64,000 nucleotides of DNA from Enterococcus mediterraneensis (GCF_900604485.1 NZ_UWOP01000001.1:253001-317000); one strand, 5' to 3'; shown: positions 1 to 10,838, counted from the stretch's first letter. Numbers and translations: made by a program. The notes: generated from the sequence alone by a model not told the origin.

Positions 1-824
1 CGGCCGACTGTTACCATGACATAATCTGCAGTAACAGATTCTTCTTTTCCGTCGATTTCATATTTAACGGTTACGCTGTCGCCATTGTCAACGGCTTCTT
101 TAGCCATTGCTTTCGTAACGATCGTAACACCTTTTTTCTTGAAGTCTTCTTCAACAATTTTTACCATATCTTTTTCATAAGTAGGTAAAATTTGTGCAGT
201 TCCTTCAAGGATCGTCACTTCTGCGCCAAGGTTGGCATAAGCACCGCCTAATTCCGCACCGATAACACCGCCACCGATGATCACGAATTTTTTAGGTACT
301 TCTTTCAATGCCAATCCGCCAGTTGAATCTAAGACGCGTCCGCCGAATTTGAACCCAGGGATTTCGATTGGACGAGATCCTGTAGCAACGATCGCGTTAT
401 TGAATGAATAGGTTTGTGCAGAATCAGGATGGATCACCCGTAAAGTATGATCGTCTACAAAAAATGCTTCGCCTTCGATCACTTCAACTTTATTTTTTTT
501 CAATAAGAAACCAACACCGCTAGTCAATTTATTGACAACTGTATTTTGTTTCCAATCTTGTGTTTTCGCAAAATCAAGTTTTACATTTTCGCTGGTCACA
601 CCGAATACTGTTGAATCTAAAGATTCTTGGTAATGATGTCCGGCCGCGATCAAAGCTTTAGAAGGAATACATCCCACGTTCAAACAAACGCCTCCGATAT
701 ATTCGCGTTCGATGATTGCTACTTTTTGCCCCATCTCTGCGGCACGGATGGCAGCTACATAGCCGCCAGGTCCCGCACCAATCACAACTGTATCTAATTC
801 AATCGCAAAATCTCCAACTACCAT
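1..824 (-). CDS. pdhD: Dihydrolipoyl dehydrogenase (E3), 3' part missing
   Basis: This is the E3 component of the pyruvate dehydrogenase complex, which reoxidises the dihydrolipoyl arms of E2 and passes electrons to NAD+ through FAD and a redox disulphide. About 274 N-terminal residues are present of roughly 470 expected; the rest lies beyond the left edge. Visible are the FAD-binding [10 protein letters not shown] loop near residue 16, the redox-active CLNVGC disulphide motif near residue 48, and the second Rossmann motif [12 protein letters not shown] for NAD. The start at 824 is 7 bases after the pdhC stop and has an AAGGATG-type ribosome site. It is the last gene of the pdhABCD operon. 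The family call is secure. Confidence 0.95.
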   Translation of the reverse strand, partial: MVVGDFAIELDTVVIGAGPGGYVAAIRAAEMGQKVAIIEREYIGGVCLNVGCIPSKALIAAGHHYQESLDSTVFGVTSENVKLDFAKTQDWKQNTVVNKLTSGVGFLLKKNKVEVIEGEAFFVDDHTLRVIHPDSAQTYSFNNAIVATGSRPIEIPGFKFGGRVLDSTGGLALKEVPKKFVIIGGGVIGAELGGAYANLGAEVTILEGTAQILPTYEKDMVKIVEEDFKKKGVTIVTKAMAKEAVDNGDSVTVKYEIDGKEESVTADYVMVTVG

Positions 825-831
825 TTCTTTA

Positions 832-2463
832 TCATCCTTCCATCAACATTAATTCTGGGTCAGCCAACAGACGTTTAATGTTGTTCATTGCTTTTTGAGC
901 AGTCGCGCCATCCACGATACGGTGGTCAAAGCTCAACGATAATTTCATTACACGGCCGACAACGATTTCGCCTTCTGCGTTAACGATTGGTTGTTGAGCA
1001 ATAGTTCCCACACCTAAGATCGCTACTTCAGGGTAGTTGATAACTGGAGTAAACCAGCCGCCGCCTACAGAACCGATATTACTGATGGTAATTGTTCCGT
1101 TACGCATATCATCAGCAGAAAGTTTGCCGTCATGAGCTAATTTAGCTTTGTCGTTGATTTCGTCTGCAATCGCGAACATACCTTTTTGGTCTGCGTTTTT
1201 CACGTTAGGTACGTATAGACCATGATCTGTATCTGTTGCGATACCGATATTGAAGTAATGTTTATAGACGATTTCTTGTGAAGAATCATCAATAGATGCA
1301 TTCAATATTGGGAATTTCTTAGCTGTCGCTGTCAATGCTTTGACTACATATGGCAAGAATGTCAATTTAGTACCGTTTTCTGCGGCAACTTCTTTGAATT
1401 TCTTACGGTGATCCCATAGTTTAGATACTTCCACTTCGTCATGCAAAGTAACATGAGGTGCAGTATGTTTGCTGTTGACCATTGCTTTAGCGATTGCTTT
1501 ACGTGTTGGTGTCATTGCTTCACGCGTTTCAAGATCGCTTAGATTTGAAGTAAATGCTTTTGGTTTAGCAGGAGCGGCTGCTTGCGCAGGTTCAACTGAA
1601 GCTGTAATTGTTTGGCCAGTTGAAGCCGGTGCTGCTTTTGCTTTTCCTCCGCCTGATAAGAATTGTTCGATATCTTCTTTTGTCACGCGTCCGCCTTTAC
1701 CTGTGGCTGTAACTTGTGTGATATCCACATCTTTTTCACGAGCGAATTGACGTACAGAAGGCATTGCCAATACTTTTTTGTTTGGATCAGCTGCTTCGAC
1801 TACTTTAGCTGCTTCAGGAGCTGCTGCTGCAGGAGCGGCATTTTCACTTGCTGGCGCTGAAGCCGGTGCGTCGTTATGCCCAGGAGCATCGATCTCTACC
1901 AAGACATCACCAACATTTGCCACTGTTCCTTCTGGTACTACGATATTTTTAACGGTACCAGTAACTGGAGATGGAATTTCTTCCACTGATTTGTCGTTTT
2001 GTACTTCTAATAACGTATCGTCTTCATTGATCGTATCGCCGGCTTTGACGAACCATTTAACGATTTCGCCTTCCGCGATTCCTTCACCGATATCTGGCAA
2101 TTTGAATTGGAAGACACCGCCGCCATTGCTTTGGCTATCCTTTGTTTCAGTTGGGATTGCGGCAGGTTGCGCAGGTGTTTGGGATTGTGCAGCTACACCG
2201 GCATCCCCTTCATTGTCTTCATGTCCAGGTGCGTCGATCTCTACCAACACGTCCCCGACATTTGCCACTGTTCCTTCTGGTACTACGATATTTTTAACGG
2301 TACCAGTAACTGGAGATGGAATTTCTTCCACTGATTTGTCATTTTGTACTTCTAATAATGTGTCGTCTTCATTGATCGTATCGCCAGGTTTGACGAACCA
2401 TTTAACGATTTCGCCTTCTGCGATCCCTTCACCGATGTCCGGTAGTTTAAATTGAAAAGCCAT
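832..2463 (-). CDS. pdhC: Dihydrolipoamide acetyltransferase, E2 of pyruvate dehydrogenase, two lipoyl domains
   Basis: E2 forms the core of the complex and transfers acetyl groups from lipoyl-lysine to CoA. The 543-residue protein has lipoyl domain 1 (residues 1-80, lipoylated Lys about 43 in QNDKS), an Ala/Pro/Gln linker, lipoyl domain 2 (117-197, Lys about 158), an Ala/Pro linker, the peripheral-subunit-binding domain (about 232-268, [11 protein letters not shown]) and the C-terminal acyltransferase domain ending with the catalytic SFDHRIVDG motif (His about 514). The two lipoyl domains are almost identical in protein and include an 83-base stretch identical in DNA. Two lipoyl domains are usual for enterococcal E2. 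It lies 27 bases after pdhB. Confidence 0.97.
   Translation of the reverse strand: MAFQFKLPDIGEGIAEGEIVKWFVKPGDTINEDDTLLEVQNDKSVEEIPSPVTGTVKNIVVPEGTVANVGDVLVEIDAPGHEDNEGDAGVAAQSQTPAQPAAIPTETKDSQSNGGGVFQFKLPDIGEGIAEGEIVKWFVKAGDTINEDDTLLEVQNDKSVEEIPSPVTGTVKNIVVPEGTVANVGDVLVEIDAPGHNDAPASAPASENAAPAAAAPEAAKVVEAADPNKKVLAMPSVRQFAREKDVDITQVTATGKGGRVTKEDIEQFLSGGGKAKAAPASTGQTITASVEPAQAAAPAKPKAFTSNLSDLETREAMTPTRKAIAKAMVNSKHTAPHVTLHDEVEVSKLWDHRKKFKEVAAENGTKLTFLPYVVKALTATAKKFPILNASIDDSSQEIVYKHYFNIGIATDTDHGLYVPNVKNADQKGMFAIADEINDKAKLAHDGKLSADDMRNGTITISNIGSVGGGWFTPVINYPEVAILGVGTIAQQPIVNAEGEIVVGRVMKLSLSFDHRIVDGATAQKAMNNIKRLLADPELMLMEG
1913..1995 (-). repeat. Direct repeat copy A within pdhC (lipoyl domain 2)
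   Basis: These 83 bases are identical to 2258-2340 in the same orientation. They encode the part of lipoyl domain 2 after the lipoyl lysine. The flanking lipoyl sequence has several third-position differences, so identity here looks like recent gene conversion rather than selection alone. Confidence 0.9.
2258..2340 (-). repeat. Direct repeat copy B within pdhC (lipoyl domain 1)
   Basis: Partner of 1913-1995, 345 bases away in the same orientation. Recombination between the two copies would delete or add exactly one lipoyl module in frame (345 = 3 x 115). Confidence 0.9.
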
Positions 2464-2490
2464 TTCGCTTTCTTCCCTTCTTAAATTAAA

Positions 2491-3468
2491 TTAAAAGTTT
2501 ACGATTTCTTTTACTTTCGCTTCGATATCTGAGGCATTTGGCAACCAAATATTTTCAGCTTGGCCAAATGGGAAGATTGTATCTGGCGCAGAAACACGGC
2601 CGATCGGTGCTTCTAATGAAAGAACAGCACGTTCAGAGATTTCAGAAACAACTTGTGCCCCTACACCTGCTTGTTTTTGAGCTTCTTGAACGACAACCAC
2701 ACGACCAGTTTTTTCAACTGATTTGATGATGGTTTCTACATCAAGAGGAGCTACTGTGCGCAAGTCGATGATTTCGGCATTGATATTTTCTTTTGCTAAG
2801 TTATCAGCAGCTTTGGCAGCTTCACGTACCATCGCACCATAAGTAATGATAGATACATCTGTTCCTTCGCGAGTGACTGCTGCTTTATCCAAAGGAACTT
2901 CGTATGCTTCATCTGGCACTTCCTCACGGAAAGAACGATAAAGTTTCATATGTTCCAAGTAAACAACTGGGTCATTGCTGCGGATTGCAGAAATCAATAA
3001 TCCTTTTGCGTCATAAGGATTTGATGGGATAACAACGCGGATACCAGGAGATTGCGCGATCAAACCTTCTAAGTTGTCAGAGTGCAATTCTGGTGTGTGC
3101 ACGCCCCCGCCAAATGGTGAACGAACAACGATCGGCAAGTTGCGGGTTGCCCCCATACGGTAACGTGTACGAGCCATTTGTCCTACGATTTCATCCATTA
3201 CTTCAAATACAAATCCAAAGAATTGGATTTCAGGAACTGGACGGAATCCTTCAAGTGCTAAACCAAAAGCCAATCCGCCGATACCTGATTCAGCTAGAGG
3301 TGTATCAAATACTCGGTCTTCACCGAATTTTTCTTGAAGACCTTCTGTTGCCCGGAAAACTCCTCCGTTTTTACCAACATCTTCACCAAACACTAAGATA
3401 TTTTCGTCTTTCTCCATTTCAAGAGCTAAGGCATCAGTGATTGCTTGAATCATTGTTTTTTGCGCCAT
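2491..3468 (-). CDS. pdhB: Pyruvate dehydrogenase E1 component, beta subunit
   Basis: The beta subunit pairs with PdhA to form the thiamine-diphosphate-dependent E1 enzyme that decarboxylates pyruvate and acetylates the lipoyl arm of E2. The 325-residue length is normal for the family. The N-terminal half has the transketolase-like pyrimidine-binding region with [15 protein letters not shown] and the region [15 protein letters not shown]; the C-terminal transketolase_C domain starts about residue 200. It begins 2 bases after the pdhA stop and is followed by pdhC after 27 bases, so translation is probably coupled to pdhA. Confidence 0.97.
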   Translation of the reverse strand: MAQKTMIQAITDALALEMEKDENILVFGEDVGKNGGVFRATEGLQEKFGEDRVFDTPLAESGIGGLAFGLALEGFRPVPEIQFFGFVFEVMDEIVGQMARTRYRMGATRNLPIVVRSPFGGGVHTPELHSDNLEGLIAQSPGIRVVIPSNPYDAKGLLISAIRSNDPVVYLEHMKLYRSFREEVPDEAYEVPLDKAAVTREGTDVSIITYGAMVREAAKAADNLAKENINAEIIDLRTVAPLDVETIIKSVEKTGRVVVVQEAQKQAGVGAQVVSEISERAVLSLEAPIGRVSAPDTIFPFGQAENIWLPNASDIEAKVKEIVNF

Positions 3469-3470
3469 GA

Positions 3471-4655
<1,185 letters not shown>

Positions 4656-4668
4656 TTACAGTACTAAA

Positions 4669-4705
4669 TTATCACTTATTCAAAATAAAGACAAGCAAAA
4701 TGCAA
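4669..4705 (-). promoter_or_regulatory. Probable pdh operon promoter
   Basis: Two overlapping sigma-A-like arrangements are visible on the minus strand: TTGCAT (4700-4705) with 17 bases to TGAATA (4677-4682), and TTGCTT (4693-4698) with 18 bases to TGATAA (4669-4674). Either would give an 85-95 base leader before pdhA. I cannot tell which is used. Confidence 0.5.
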
Positions 4706-4774
4706 TCGTTTTAATTTATTAATTTATAAAAAAGTCCATATTTATCAAACTTTTAGTGAAATCAATCACAATTA

Positions 4775-4788
4775 GACAAACGCTTTCA
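4775..4788 (-). promoter_or_regulatory. cre-like site upstream of pdhA
   Basis: TGAAAGCGTTTGTC matches the left half of the CcpA cre consensus (TGWNANCGNTNWCA) well but its right half poorly. It lies about 75-110 bases upstream of the predicted pdh promoter. The same core AAGCGTTTGT occurs upstream of glgB at 59295-59308. Confidence 0.35.
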
Positions 4789-4916
4789 TTTTTTTGGTGT
4801 TAAAACTAACAGAATATCCAAATAAATTGATACAGATTTCCCCTTTTTATCATACAGTTCCGTTTTCCCCCTTCTTTTGATTTGGGTTTTCGCGGCAGCC
4901 GTCAAATGATTTAGTT

Positions 4917-4950
4917 CACAAAAAAACCTTTCGTCTTTAGACGAAAGGTT
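4917..4950 (-). terminator. Rho-independent terminator after the Mg2+ ATPase gene
   Basis: Perfect hairpin AACCTTTCGTCT/AGACGAAAGGTT (4925-4950) followed on the minus strand by a run of seven T, 10 bases after the stop codon at 4960. Confidence 0.9.
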
Positions 4951-4959
4951 AGAATATTT

Positions 4960-7551
4960 TTAGAGCCAGCTATTTGTTTTCTTAATATAGATCTTTTTCC
5001 CTACCTGAACCACGATCAGGTACATCAAAATGATCCCTGCAAACCAGAACCAGTATGCGCTAGGCAATACCGTAAATTCAAATACTTCACGAAGCGGTGA
5101 CAATACAATACCTAATCCTAGAGCGATCGCCATACCGCTGGAAAATAAAACTTGCGGCGAAGCGATACTTTGGATAAATGGCACTTTGCGAGTCCGTATC
5201 AAATGTACCACTAATGTCTGAGTCGTCAACCCTACCATGAACCAGCCGGTTTGGAACAGTGCTTGTTCTGCTGGTGTATTCGCACTGAAGACAAACCACA
5301 TAAGCGCATATGTCAGGATATCAAAAATACTGCTGATAGGTCCAATCAAAACGGTAAAACGGAAAATGTTGCTGATTTCCCAACGTACAGGCCGGCTCAA
5401 CTCTTCCTCGTCCACATTGTCCCAAGGAATCGTCAATTGCGCCATATCATAAATCAGATTTTGCACCAATAATTGAATCGACAGCATTGGCAAGAATGGC
5501 AAGAATGCGCTGGCTACTAAAATGGAAAAGACATTCCCGAAATTAGAGCTGATAGTATTCTTGATATACTTCATCATATTATTGAAGACTTTCCGTCCTT
5601 CGATCACACCGGTTTCCAAAACATCCAAGCTTTTTTCCAAAAGAATGATCGAGCTGGCATCTTTTGTGATATCTGCCGCTGTATCTACTGAGATTCCCAC
5701 ATCTGCTTTTCGCAGTGCCGGCGCATCATTGATGCCGTCTCCCATAAAGCCTACAGTATGCCCTTTTTTCTGCAGACTTTCAATGATCCGTGATTTTTGC
5801 ATAGGATTCAATTTAGCAAAAAGATTGATTCCTTCCACTTTTTCCGCCAATTGTTCATCACTCAAAAGTTCGATCTCTGTTCCAAGCATTACAGAATCTA
5901 CTTCGATCCCTACATCCTTGCAGACTTTCTTTGCTACGATCGCATTGTCGCCGGTCAAAACTTTGACATTCACACCGTGATCATGAAGGGAGCTGATGGC
6001 AGTTGCCGCTGTTGTCTTGGCTGGATCTAAGAAACCAACGAATCCCGTCAAGATCATATCTTTTTCGTCTTCAATCGAATAAGTTGCGGTATCATGAGCG
6101 TCGGTTTTTACAGCTACCGTTAGAACCCGCATCCCTTTTTCATTCATCCGAATGTTGACTTTTCGCATTTTTTTCCGCAGTTCCTCTGTCAATGGTACGA
6201 TCTCGCCGTCAACTTCGGCGTATTTACAGATCTGTTCCATTTCTTCAACAGCACCTTTGGTCACCATGATTTGATGATCATCAGCTTTTACCACGGCTGT
6301 CATTCTCCGGCGGGAAAAATCAAACGGTATCTCATCGATTTTCAGAATATCTTTGAACGGCAATTGACGCTTTGTTTCTTCATAGTAATTGATGATGGCG
6401 ATATCCATCAGATTCTTCCAGCCTGTTTGATAATTCGAGTTCAAAAATGCCATATCTAACACCCGTTGATTTTCATGGCCTAAAGGACTCAAATGCTCCA
6501 CTAAAACAACCCGGTCTTCTGTGATGGTCCCTGTTTTGTCTGTACACAAAACATCCATACTTCCAAGGTTTTGAATCGCAGGCAATTCTTTGACGATCAC
6601 TTTTTTCTTTGATAAAGCCATCGCACCTTTTGCCAGATTGCTGGTGACGATCATCGGCAGCATCTCAGGCGTTAGTCCGACTGCCACAGCGATAGCAAAG
6701 AAAAATGCGTCGCTCCAGTCGCCTTTTGTGAAACCATTGATCAAAAATACAACTGGAAACAAGACGGCTACCATGCGCAGTAACAATTTGCTGACCTGTG
6801 TCAATCCAGTATCAAATGCTGTACGACCTCGTTTTTTTGTTGCATTTTTCGCAATGTCGCCAAAGAAAGTACTTTGACCGGTTTTTAAGATAATAGCTAT
6901 TCCTTGCCCACTCAAGACGTCAGTTCCCATAAATACAAGTTCTTGCATATCGATCGCGGAAACATCTTGATCCCGTTCTTCTCCGGCAACAAACTTTTCT
7001 ACTGGCATCGATTCACCAGTCAATGAAGACTGGTTCACAAATAAATCTTTGGTCCAAACGAGGATCGCATCTGCTGGAATCATATCCCCAGTCGCTAAAG
7101 TAACGATATCTCCCGGTACGACTTCATCCATCGGAATTTCCCGTTTGATGCCGTTTCGCGTGACCGCACAAGTATTTTCAATCATTTCTTTCAACGCCAA
7201 ACTGGCTTTTTGTGAGCGATATTCTTGTATAAAGGTGATCAAAACGCTGGCTAAGATCATGATCCCCATCACGATCGTCGCTTCAAAATCTGAAGTCGCC
7301 GCTGAGACAACCATCAATAACGCTAACACTAAAACAAACGGGTCTTTAAAGGCTTCTAAAAACAGCAGCCATGCTGGTGTTGGTTTTTGCGCATCTACAC
7401 GGTTTGGTCCATACTCTTCCAAGCGCCCTTGAGCGTCTTCTTCGGAAAGACCCTTCATTGATGTACGCAACGCCATAAACAGCTCTCTTTCCGAAAGCAG
7501 TGCCAATTTTTTTAATTCTTGTTCTTTTGTATCGATTTTTTTATTTAACAT
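4960..7551 (-). CDS. mgtA: Magnesium-translocating P-type ATPase
   Basis: A P3B-type ATPase that imports Mg2+ across the membrane at the cost of ATP. The 863-residue protein has an N-terminal cation-ATPase domain, the TGES actuator motif (about 178-181), the phosphorylated Asp in DKTGT (about 338), the hinge GDGINDAPALRKADVGIS near 620, and about ten membrane helices. The intramembrane sequence LTPEMLPMIVTSNLAKGA is characteristic of MgtA/MgtB rather than Ca2+ or K+ pumps. Start ATG at 7551 has a perfect GGAGGT site. Control by an M-box riboswitch in the leader supports the Mg2+ assignment independently. Confidence 0.96.
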   Translation of the reverse strand: MLNKKIDTKEQELKKLALLSERELFMALRTSMKGLSEEDAQGRLEEYGPNRVDAQKPTPAWLLFLEAFKDPFVLVLALLMVVSAATSDFEATIVMGIMILASVLITFIQEYRSQKASLALKEMIENTCAVTRNGIKREIPMDEVVPGDIVTLATGDMIPADAILVWTKDLFVNQSSLTGESMPVEKFVAGEERDQDVSAIDMQELVFMGTDVLSGQGIAIILKTGQSTFFGDIAKNATKKRGRTAFDTGLTQVSKLLLRMVAVLFPVVFLINGFTKGDWSDAFFFAIAVAVGLTPEMLPMIVTSNLAKGAMALSKKKVIVKELPAIQNLGSMDVLCTDKTGTITEDRVVLVEHLSPLGHENQRVLDMAFLNSNYQTGWKNLMDIAIINYYEETKRQLPFKDILKIDEIPFDFSRRRMTAVVKADDHQIMVTKGAVEEMEQICKYAEVDGEIVPLTEELRKKMRKVNIRMNEKGMRVLTVAVKTDAHDTATYSIEDEKDMILTGFVGFLDPAKTTAATAISSLHDHGVNVKVLTGDNAIVAKKVCKDVGIEVDSVMLGTEIELLSDEQLAEKVEGINLFAKLNPMQKSRIIESLQKKGHTVGFMGDGINDAPALRKADVGISVDTAADITKDASSIILLEKSLDVLETGVIEGRKVFNNMMKYIKNTISSNFGNVFSILVASAFLPFLPMLSIQLLVQNLIYDMAQLTIPWDNVDEEELSRPVRWEISNIFRFTVLIGPISSIFDILTYALMWFVFSANTPAEQALFQTGWFMVGLTTQTLVVHLIRTRKVPFIQSIASPQVLFSSGMAIALGLGIVLSPLREVFEFTVLPSAYWFWFAGIILMYLIVVQVGKKIYIKKTNSWL

Positions 7552-7569
7552 TCTTGTACCTCCTCTACG

Positions 7570-7597
7570 CTAGGAGATCAAGAAATTACTCTCCTAG
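7570..7597 (-). other. Inverted repeat immediately upstream of the mgtA ribosome binding site
   Basis: Perfect 8-base arms CTAGGAGA/TCTCCTAG with a 12-base loop lie just 5' of the GGAGGT of mgtA, downstream of the M-box terminator. The arm contains AGGAG, so it could form a decoy ribosome site or affect translation. Function is not known. Confidence 0.5.
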
Positions 7598-7805
7598 CAG
7601 CGTGATTGATATTATGAGTTTTCATCTGGGGACTGGGGTGATCCATATACATCTTCCTCTCTTTTTGTCAGTCGTGAAGCACTAGGAAAGTCGACAGTTT
7701 CGCACGCTATTATATAGGAAATAATTTCACAAAAACTAAACCTGTTTCTTTTTGCTTCATTTTTTCAGCAATCTGTACCAATACAGATAACTTTGGAAGC
7801 AAAGC

Positions 7806-7842
7806 ACGAAAAAACGCGTGCTCAACAATGAACACGCGTACT
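7806..7842 (-). terminator. Intrinsic terminator of the M-box riboswitch
   Basis: Hairpin ACGCGTG/CACGCGT on the minus strand followed by TTTTTT, placed directly after the M-box aptamer and about 255 bases before the mgtA start. This is the expected expression platform: termination when Mg2+ is bound. Confidence 0.85.
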
Positions 7843-7849
7843 AAATGAC

Positions 7850-8018
7850 GGCTTACCGAACATCGTAGAGCTTTAGCACTATATAGCGTAGACAGCAAAT
7901 GTGTCAGCTGCATTATGGATGACCTTCACGATCTATCCCTGTTCAACCAAACTAAGAATCTCTCGATCCTTTCGCGGCAGCAGCTTGTTTCTATATAGGA
8001 GCCTCACCTAACAATTAT
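7850..8018 (-). promoter_or_regulatory. M-box (ykoK) magnesium riboswitch
   Basis: The minus-strand leader contains the conserved M-box blocks in order: GTTAGGTGAGGCTCCTATAT at its 5' end (about 8014-7994), GCTGCCGCGAAAGGATCGAG in the middle, GGTCATCCATAATGCAGCTG, and AGTGCTAAAGCTCTACGATG near its 3' end. These are the strongly conserved elements of the Mg2+-sensing leader first seen at Bacillus subtilis ykoK (mgtE). A terminator follows and the gene downstream is a Mg2+ pump, exactly the expected arrangement. Confidence 0.95.
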
Positions 8019-8032
8019 TTAATTACAGGTCA

Positions 8033-8061
8033 ACTATAATACATTTTCTTTTATCAGTCAA
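8033..8061 (-). promoter_or_regulatory. mgtA promoter
   Basis: TTGACT (8056-8061), 17 bases, TATAGT (8033-8038) on the minus strand; transcription would start near 8026, just before the M-box. Confidence 0.8.
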
Positions 8062-8079
8062 TAAACTCTTTGTTTTTTC

Positions 8080-8109
8080 TTGATTTTGACTACTTTTCTT
8101 CGCTAAAAT
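8080..8109 (+). promoter_or_regulatory. Probable promoter of the Mga-like regulator
   Basis: TTGATT (8080-8085), 18 bases, TAAAAT (8104-8109), which would leave only about 10 bases of leader before the ribosome site GAGGTG. Confidence 0.55.
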
Positions 8110-8126
8110 AATAACGAGGTGATTTT

Positions 8127-9602
8127 GTGGACTTGCGTAACTTATTAAAAAAGGATGATCTGAGACGATTGAAATTATTGGAATATCTTTATTTCCACAA
8201 TAAACAGGCCTCCGAAGAAGAACTGAAAAAAGCAGTGAACAGTACTTCCTACTCGGTCCTTCTGGAAGACATCCGTCTTATCAATCAGCAGATCCCGGAG
8301 ATGACGATCACACGAAGCAAGAACGGCTATGTTCTGAATCACCATTCTGGATTTGGTTTGGATTCTCTTTATAGCCACATGGTCAGTCATACTCCTGAGA
8401 TGAAATTTCTTGAACTATTGCTCTATGAAACCTGCAAAACTCAAGCGGAAGCAGCGGACCGCTTATTTTTAAGCCTAACTTCCTTTCATCGCTTATACAA
8501 AAAATTGCAACGATTTCTAGCGGAAAAGAATGTTCGGATCGAGAAAAATCCGCTGCGTCTTTGCGGCAATGAGTTTTTTATCCGCCACCTTTTTACCGTA
8601 TATTATAAAGAACAGAGGAAAAACACCTATTCCTTTTTCCAAGATACTTCTTTAGATGAGGAATTAAATCAATGGATCGTCTCTTTTGCCAAAGCCAATC
8701 ATCTGGAAGAAAAATATATCATCCATGAACAACTGCGAATCGCTTCGGCTGTCGCTATCATTCGTCTTAAGCACGGACATCGCTTATTTATAGAAAAGAC
8801 AGCCGAGTATCCCGATATAAAATTTCCTGAAGAGCACCTTTCCATAAAGCTGTCTTTTGCCATAGATCCGATTCAGACGGCAAAAGAGATAGTATGGAAC
8901 TATTTTAGCGATAATCATTTTGTATCGGCAGCGCACTTTCAACATGCATTAAAGGCCAATCCCTGGGTCAAAAAAATTCATCGTTTCGCTGAACTTTATT
9001 TGAAAGAACTGGAGGAGTCTTTGCAGCTTTCTATTACACCAGATAAAAAACAAGAACTAGTGACCCTGTTTTGCGATGATAATTTTGTTTATCGAAGCAA
9101 CGGAGATGTGATCACTATCTTGCGAAATGTCCGCAGAAATTTTGTTGAAGAATACCAGCAACAGTATCCTCAAGAAATGAGGGTTCTGCAATCCTTTATC
9201 GATTCATTTATCGCCAGACATCAGGTGAAGATCACACTTGATCAGCGCTGTCATCAGCTGTTTATCCTGTTGACAAAAATACCTGATCTTTTAGAAAAGC
9301 TGATGCCGCCCCTTCGAATTTTGATTTTATCAGATATCGCGCCTTTTCATGGTCATTTTCTCAAGGAAAAAGCCCAACGCTCGTTATACGGCAATCTCAC
9401 TTTTTCGGTAATCGAAGAGATTTTCGACCAGCACCAAGCGATCTTTGAACAATTTCGGCAATATGATTTGATCTTTTCAACCTTCGAACTGCTTCACAGC
9501 TTTCCTGACCTGCCAGTGATCACAGTTAAACCGATTCCTTCTTTAGAAGATTTCCATGAGTACCAGTTGGCCATCAATCAGGTAGTCAAAAATAAACTAT
9601 AA
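8127..9602 (+). CDS. Mga-family transcriptional regulator
   Basis: The 491-residue protein has an N-terminal winged-helix region (about 1-70), a second helix-turn-helix of the Mga type (about 90-150, with ETCKTQAEAADRLFLSLTSFHRLYKKLQ), a long helical PRD-like middle, and a C-terminal region around LRILILSDIAPFHGHFLKEK resembling the EIIB-like fold of Mga/AtxA proteins. Such regulators control virulence or sugar genes in streptococci and enterococci; the target here is not evident. Start is GTG at 8127, 4 bases after GAGGTG-type ribosome site sequence. It is divergent from mgtA, but that gene already has its own RNA control. Target assignment would be a guess. Confidence 0.8.
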   Translation: MDLRNLLKKDDLRRLKLLEYLYFHNKQASEEELKKAVNSTSYSVLLEDIRLINQQIPEMTITRSKNGYVLNHHSGFGLDSLYSHMVSHTPEMKFLELLLYETCKTQAEAADRLFLSLTSFHRLYKKLQRFLAEKNVRIEKNPLRLCGNEFFIRHLFTVYYKEQRKNTYSFFQDTSLDEELNQWIVSFAKANHLEEKYIIHEQLRIASAVAIIRLKHGHRLFIEKTAEYPDIKFPEEHLSIKLSFAIDPIQTAKEIVWNYFSDNHFVSAAHFQHALKANPWVKKIHRFAELYLKELEESLQLSITPDKKQELVTLFCDDNFVYRSNGDVITILRNVRRNFVEEYQQQYPQEMRVLQSFIDSFIARHQVKITLDQRCHQLFILLTKIPDLLEKLMPPLRILILSDIAPFHGHFLKEKAQRSLYGNLTFSVIEEIFDQHQAIFEQFRQYDLIFSTFELLHSFPDLPVITVKPIPSLEDFHEYQLAINQVVKNKL

Positions 9603-9668
9603 AAAACTATCCAAACATTCAGCTATCTGCCAAACAGCAGAAGTAGATCGTTTGGATAGTTTTTTACG
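9600..9668. terminator. Bidirectional terminator
   Basis: Arms ACTATCCAAAC (9606-9616) and GTTTGGATAGT (9650-9660) are perfect complements, flanked by A-run and T-run, between two convergent genes. Confidence 0.9.
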
Positions 9669-9690
9669 ATAAATTTTTTCAGTTATCAAT

Positions 9691-10803
9691 TTACTTTTGA
9701 TCAGAATCCGCAAAATACTCTGCAATAGCATCCGCGATCCGTTCGCTGGCATGACCGTCACCATAAGGATTCTTCGCTTGTGCCATCTTTTGATACGTCT
9801 TGCCATCTGTCAGTAATTCTTTGACCGCTTGATAGACATCTGCTTCCTCAGTCCCCACGAGTTTCAATGTCCCTGCCGCGATTCCTTCCGGGCGTTCAGT
9901 AGTATCTCGCAGAACTAAGACCGGCACTCCTAAAGACGGCGCCTCTTCTTGTACGCCTCCCGAATCCGTCAAGATCAGATAGCTTTTAGCGGCAAAATTA
10001 TGAAAATCCACTACATCTAATGGTTCAATCAGACGGACATTTGCGGATGACCCTAAAATACGTTGAGCCGCTTCCCGAACTTTGGGATTTTTATGCATCG
10101 GAAAAACGATGGAAAGCTCCGAAAATTCTTCAGCGATGCGCGCTAATGCGTGAAAGACCTGTTCCATCGGCGCTCCCAGATTTTCACGACGGTGCATCGT
10201 CAGTAAAATCTGTTTTTGACCATCAGGCAATGAATGATGCTGATATTCTTGCGAAACAGTATATTTCATCGCATCGATCGCAGTGTTTCCGGTAATAAAG
10301 ATCCGCTGCTCAGGATGATTTTCCCGTCGTAGGTTTTCGGCACTTTCATTGGTAGGCGCAAAATATAAATCTGCCAACACATCTGTCAACTGCCGATTCA
10401 TCTCTTCAGGAAACGGCGACAGCTTGTTCCACGTGCGCAGTCCGGCCTCCACATGACCGATTTTGATCTGTTGATAAAAAGCCGCCGTTGCTGCCGCAAA
10501 AGTCGTAGAAGTATCGCCATGAACAAGGATCATATCCGGCTTTTCAGCGGTCAAGATCGGCTGTAAGGCTAATAACACTTTTGTAGTGATCTCTGTCAGT
10601 GTTTGATTGGCGCTCATAATATTTAAGTCGTGATCCGGTTTTATATGAAAAACCCGCAGAACTTGATCCAGCATTTCCCGATGCTGCCCTGTCACGGTCA
10701 CTAACGATTCAAATCGTTCGTCGGCTTCTAACCGTTTGATCAGCGGCGCCATCTTGATAGCTTCTGGTCGCGTTCCAAAAATCGACATCACTTTGATCGG
10801 CAT
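9691..10803 (-). CDS. wecB: UDP-N-acetylglucosamine 2-epimerase (non-hydrolysing)
   Basis: Interconverts UDP-GlcNAc and UDP-ManNAc, the latter a precursor for teichoic-acid linkage units and capsule sugars. The 370-residue protein has the family start IFGTRPEAIKMAPLI, the HGDTSTTFAAATAAFY region, the VEAGLRT motif, the catalytic region MHRRENLGAPM and the C-terminal LTDSGGVQEEAPSLGVPVLV. I chose ATG 10803, preceded by AAGGGGTG, over an in-frame start 8 codons upstream. It is a single gene here; no teichoic-acid or capsule genes flank it, so the end use of ManNAc cannot be read from context. Confidence 0.95.
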   Translation of the reverse strand: MPIKVMSIFGTRPEAIKMAPLIKRLEADERFESLVTVTGQHREMLDQVLRVFHIKPDHDLNIMSANQTLTEITTKVLLALQPILTAEKPDMILVHGDTSTTFAAATAAFYQQIKIGHVEAGLRTWNKLSPFPEEMNRQLTDVLADLYFAPTNESAENLRRENHPEQRIFITGNTAIDAMKYTVSQEYQHHSLPDGQKQILLTMHRRENLGAPMEQVFHALARIAEEFSELSIVFPMHKNPKVREAAQRILGSSANVRLIEPLDVVDFHNFAAKSYLILTDSGGVQEEAPSLGVPVLVLRDTTERPEGIAAGTLKLVGTEEADVYQAVKELLTDGKTYQKMAQAKNPYGDGHASERIADAIAEYFADSDQK

Positions 10804-10829
10804 TTCTTCACCCCTTGTCTTTACCACTC

Positions 10830-10838
10830 ATTGTACCA
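10830..10838 (-). promoter_or_regulatory. Possible extended -10 promoter of wecB
   Basis: TGGTACAAT on the minus strand fits an extended -10 element (TGnTACAAT); no good -35 is visible. The ATG lies 27 bases downstream. Confidence 0.35.

Noticed and set aside
1778-2455. 225-codon plus-strand frame opposite pdhC
   Set aside because: It is antisense to a certain gene, is low-complexity Ser/Thr/Pro from complementing Ala/Glu-rich lipoyl domains, and lacks a ribosome site.
7710-7913. 67-codon frame in the mgtA leader as an MgtL-like leader peptide
   Set aside because: It runs through M-box aptamer sequence and terminator, has no ribosome site, and its composition reflects the RNA structure.
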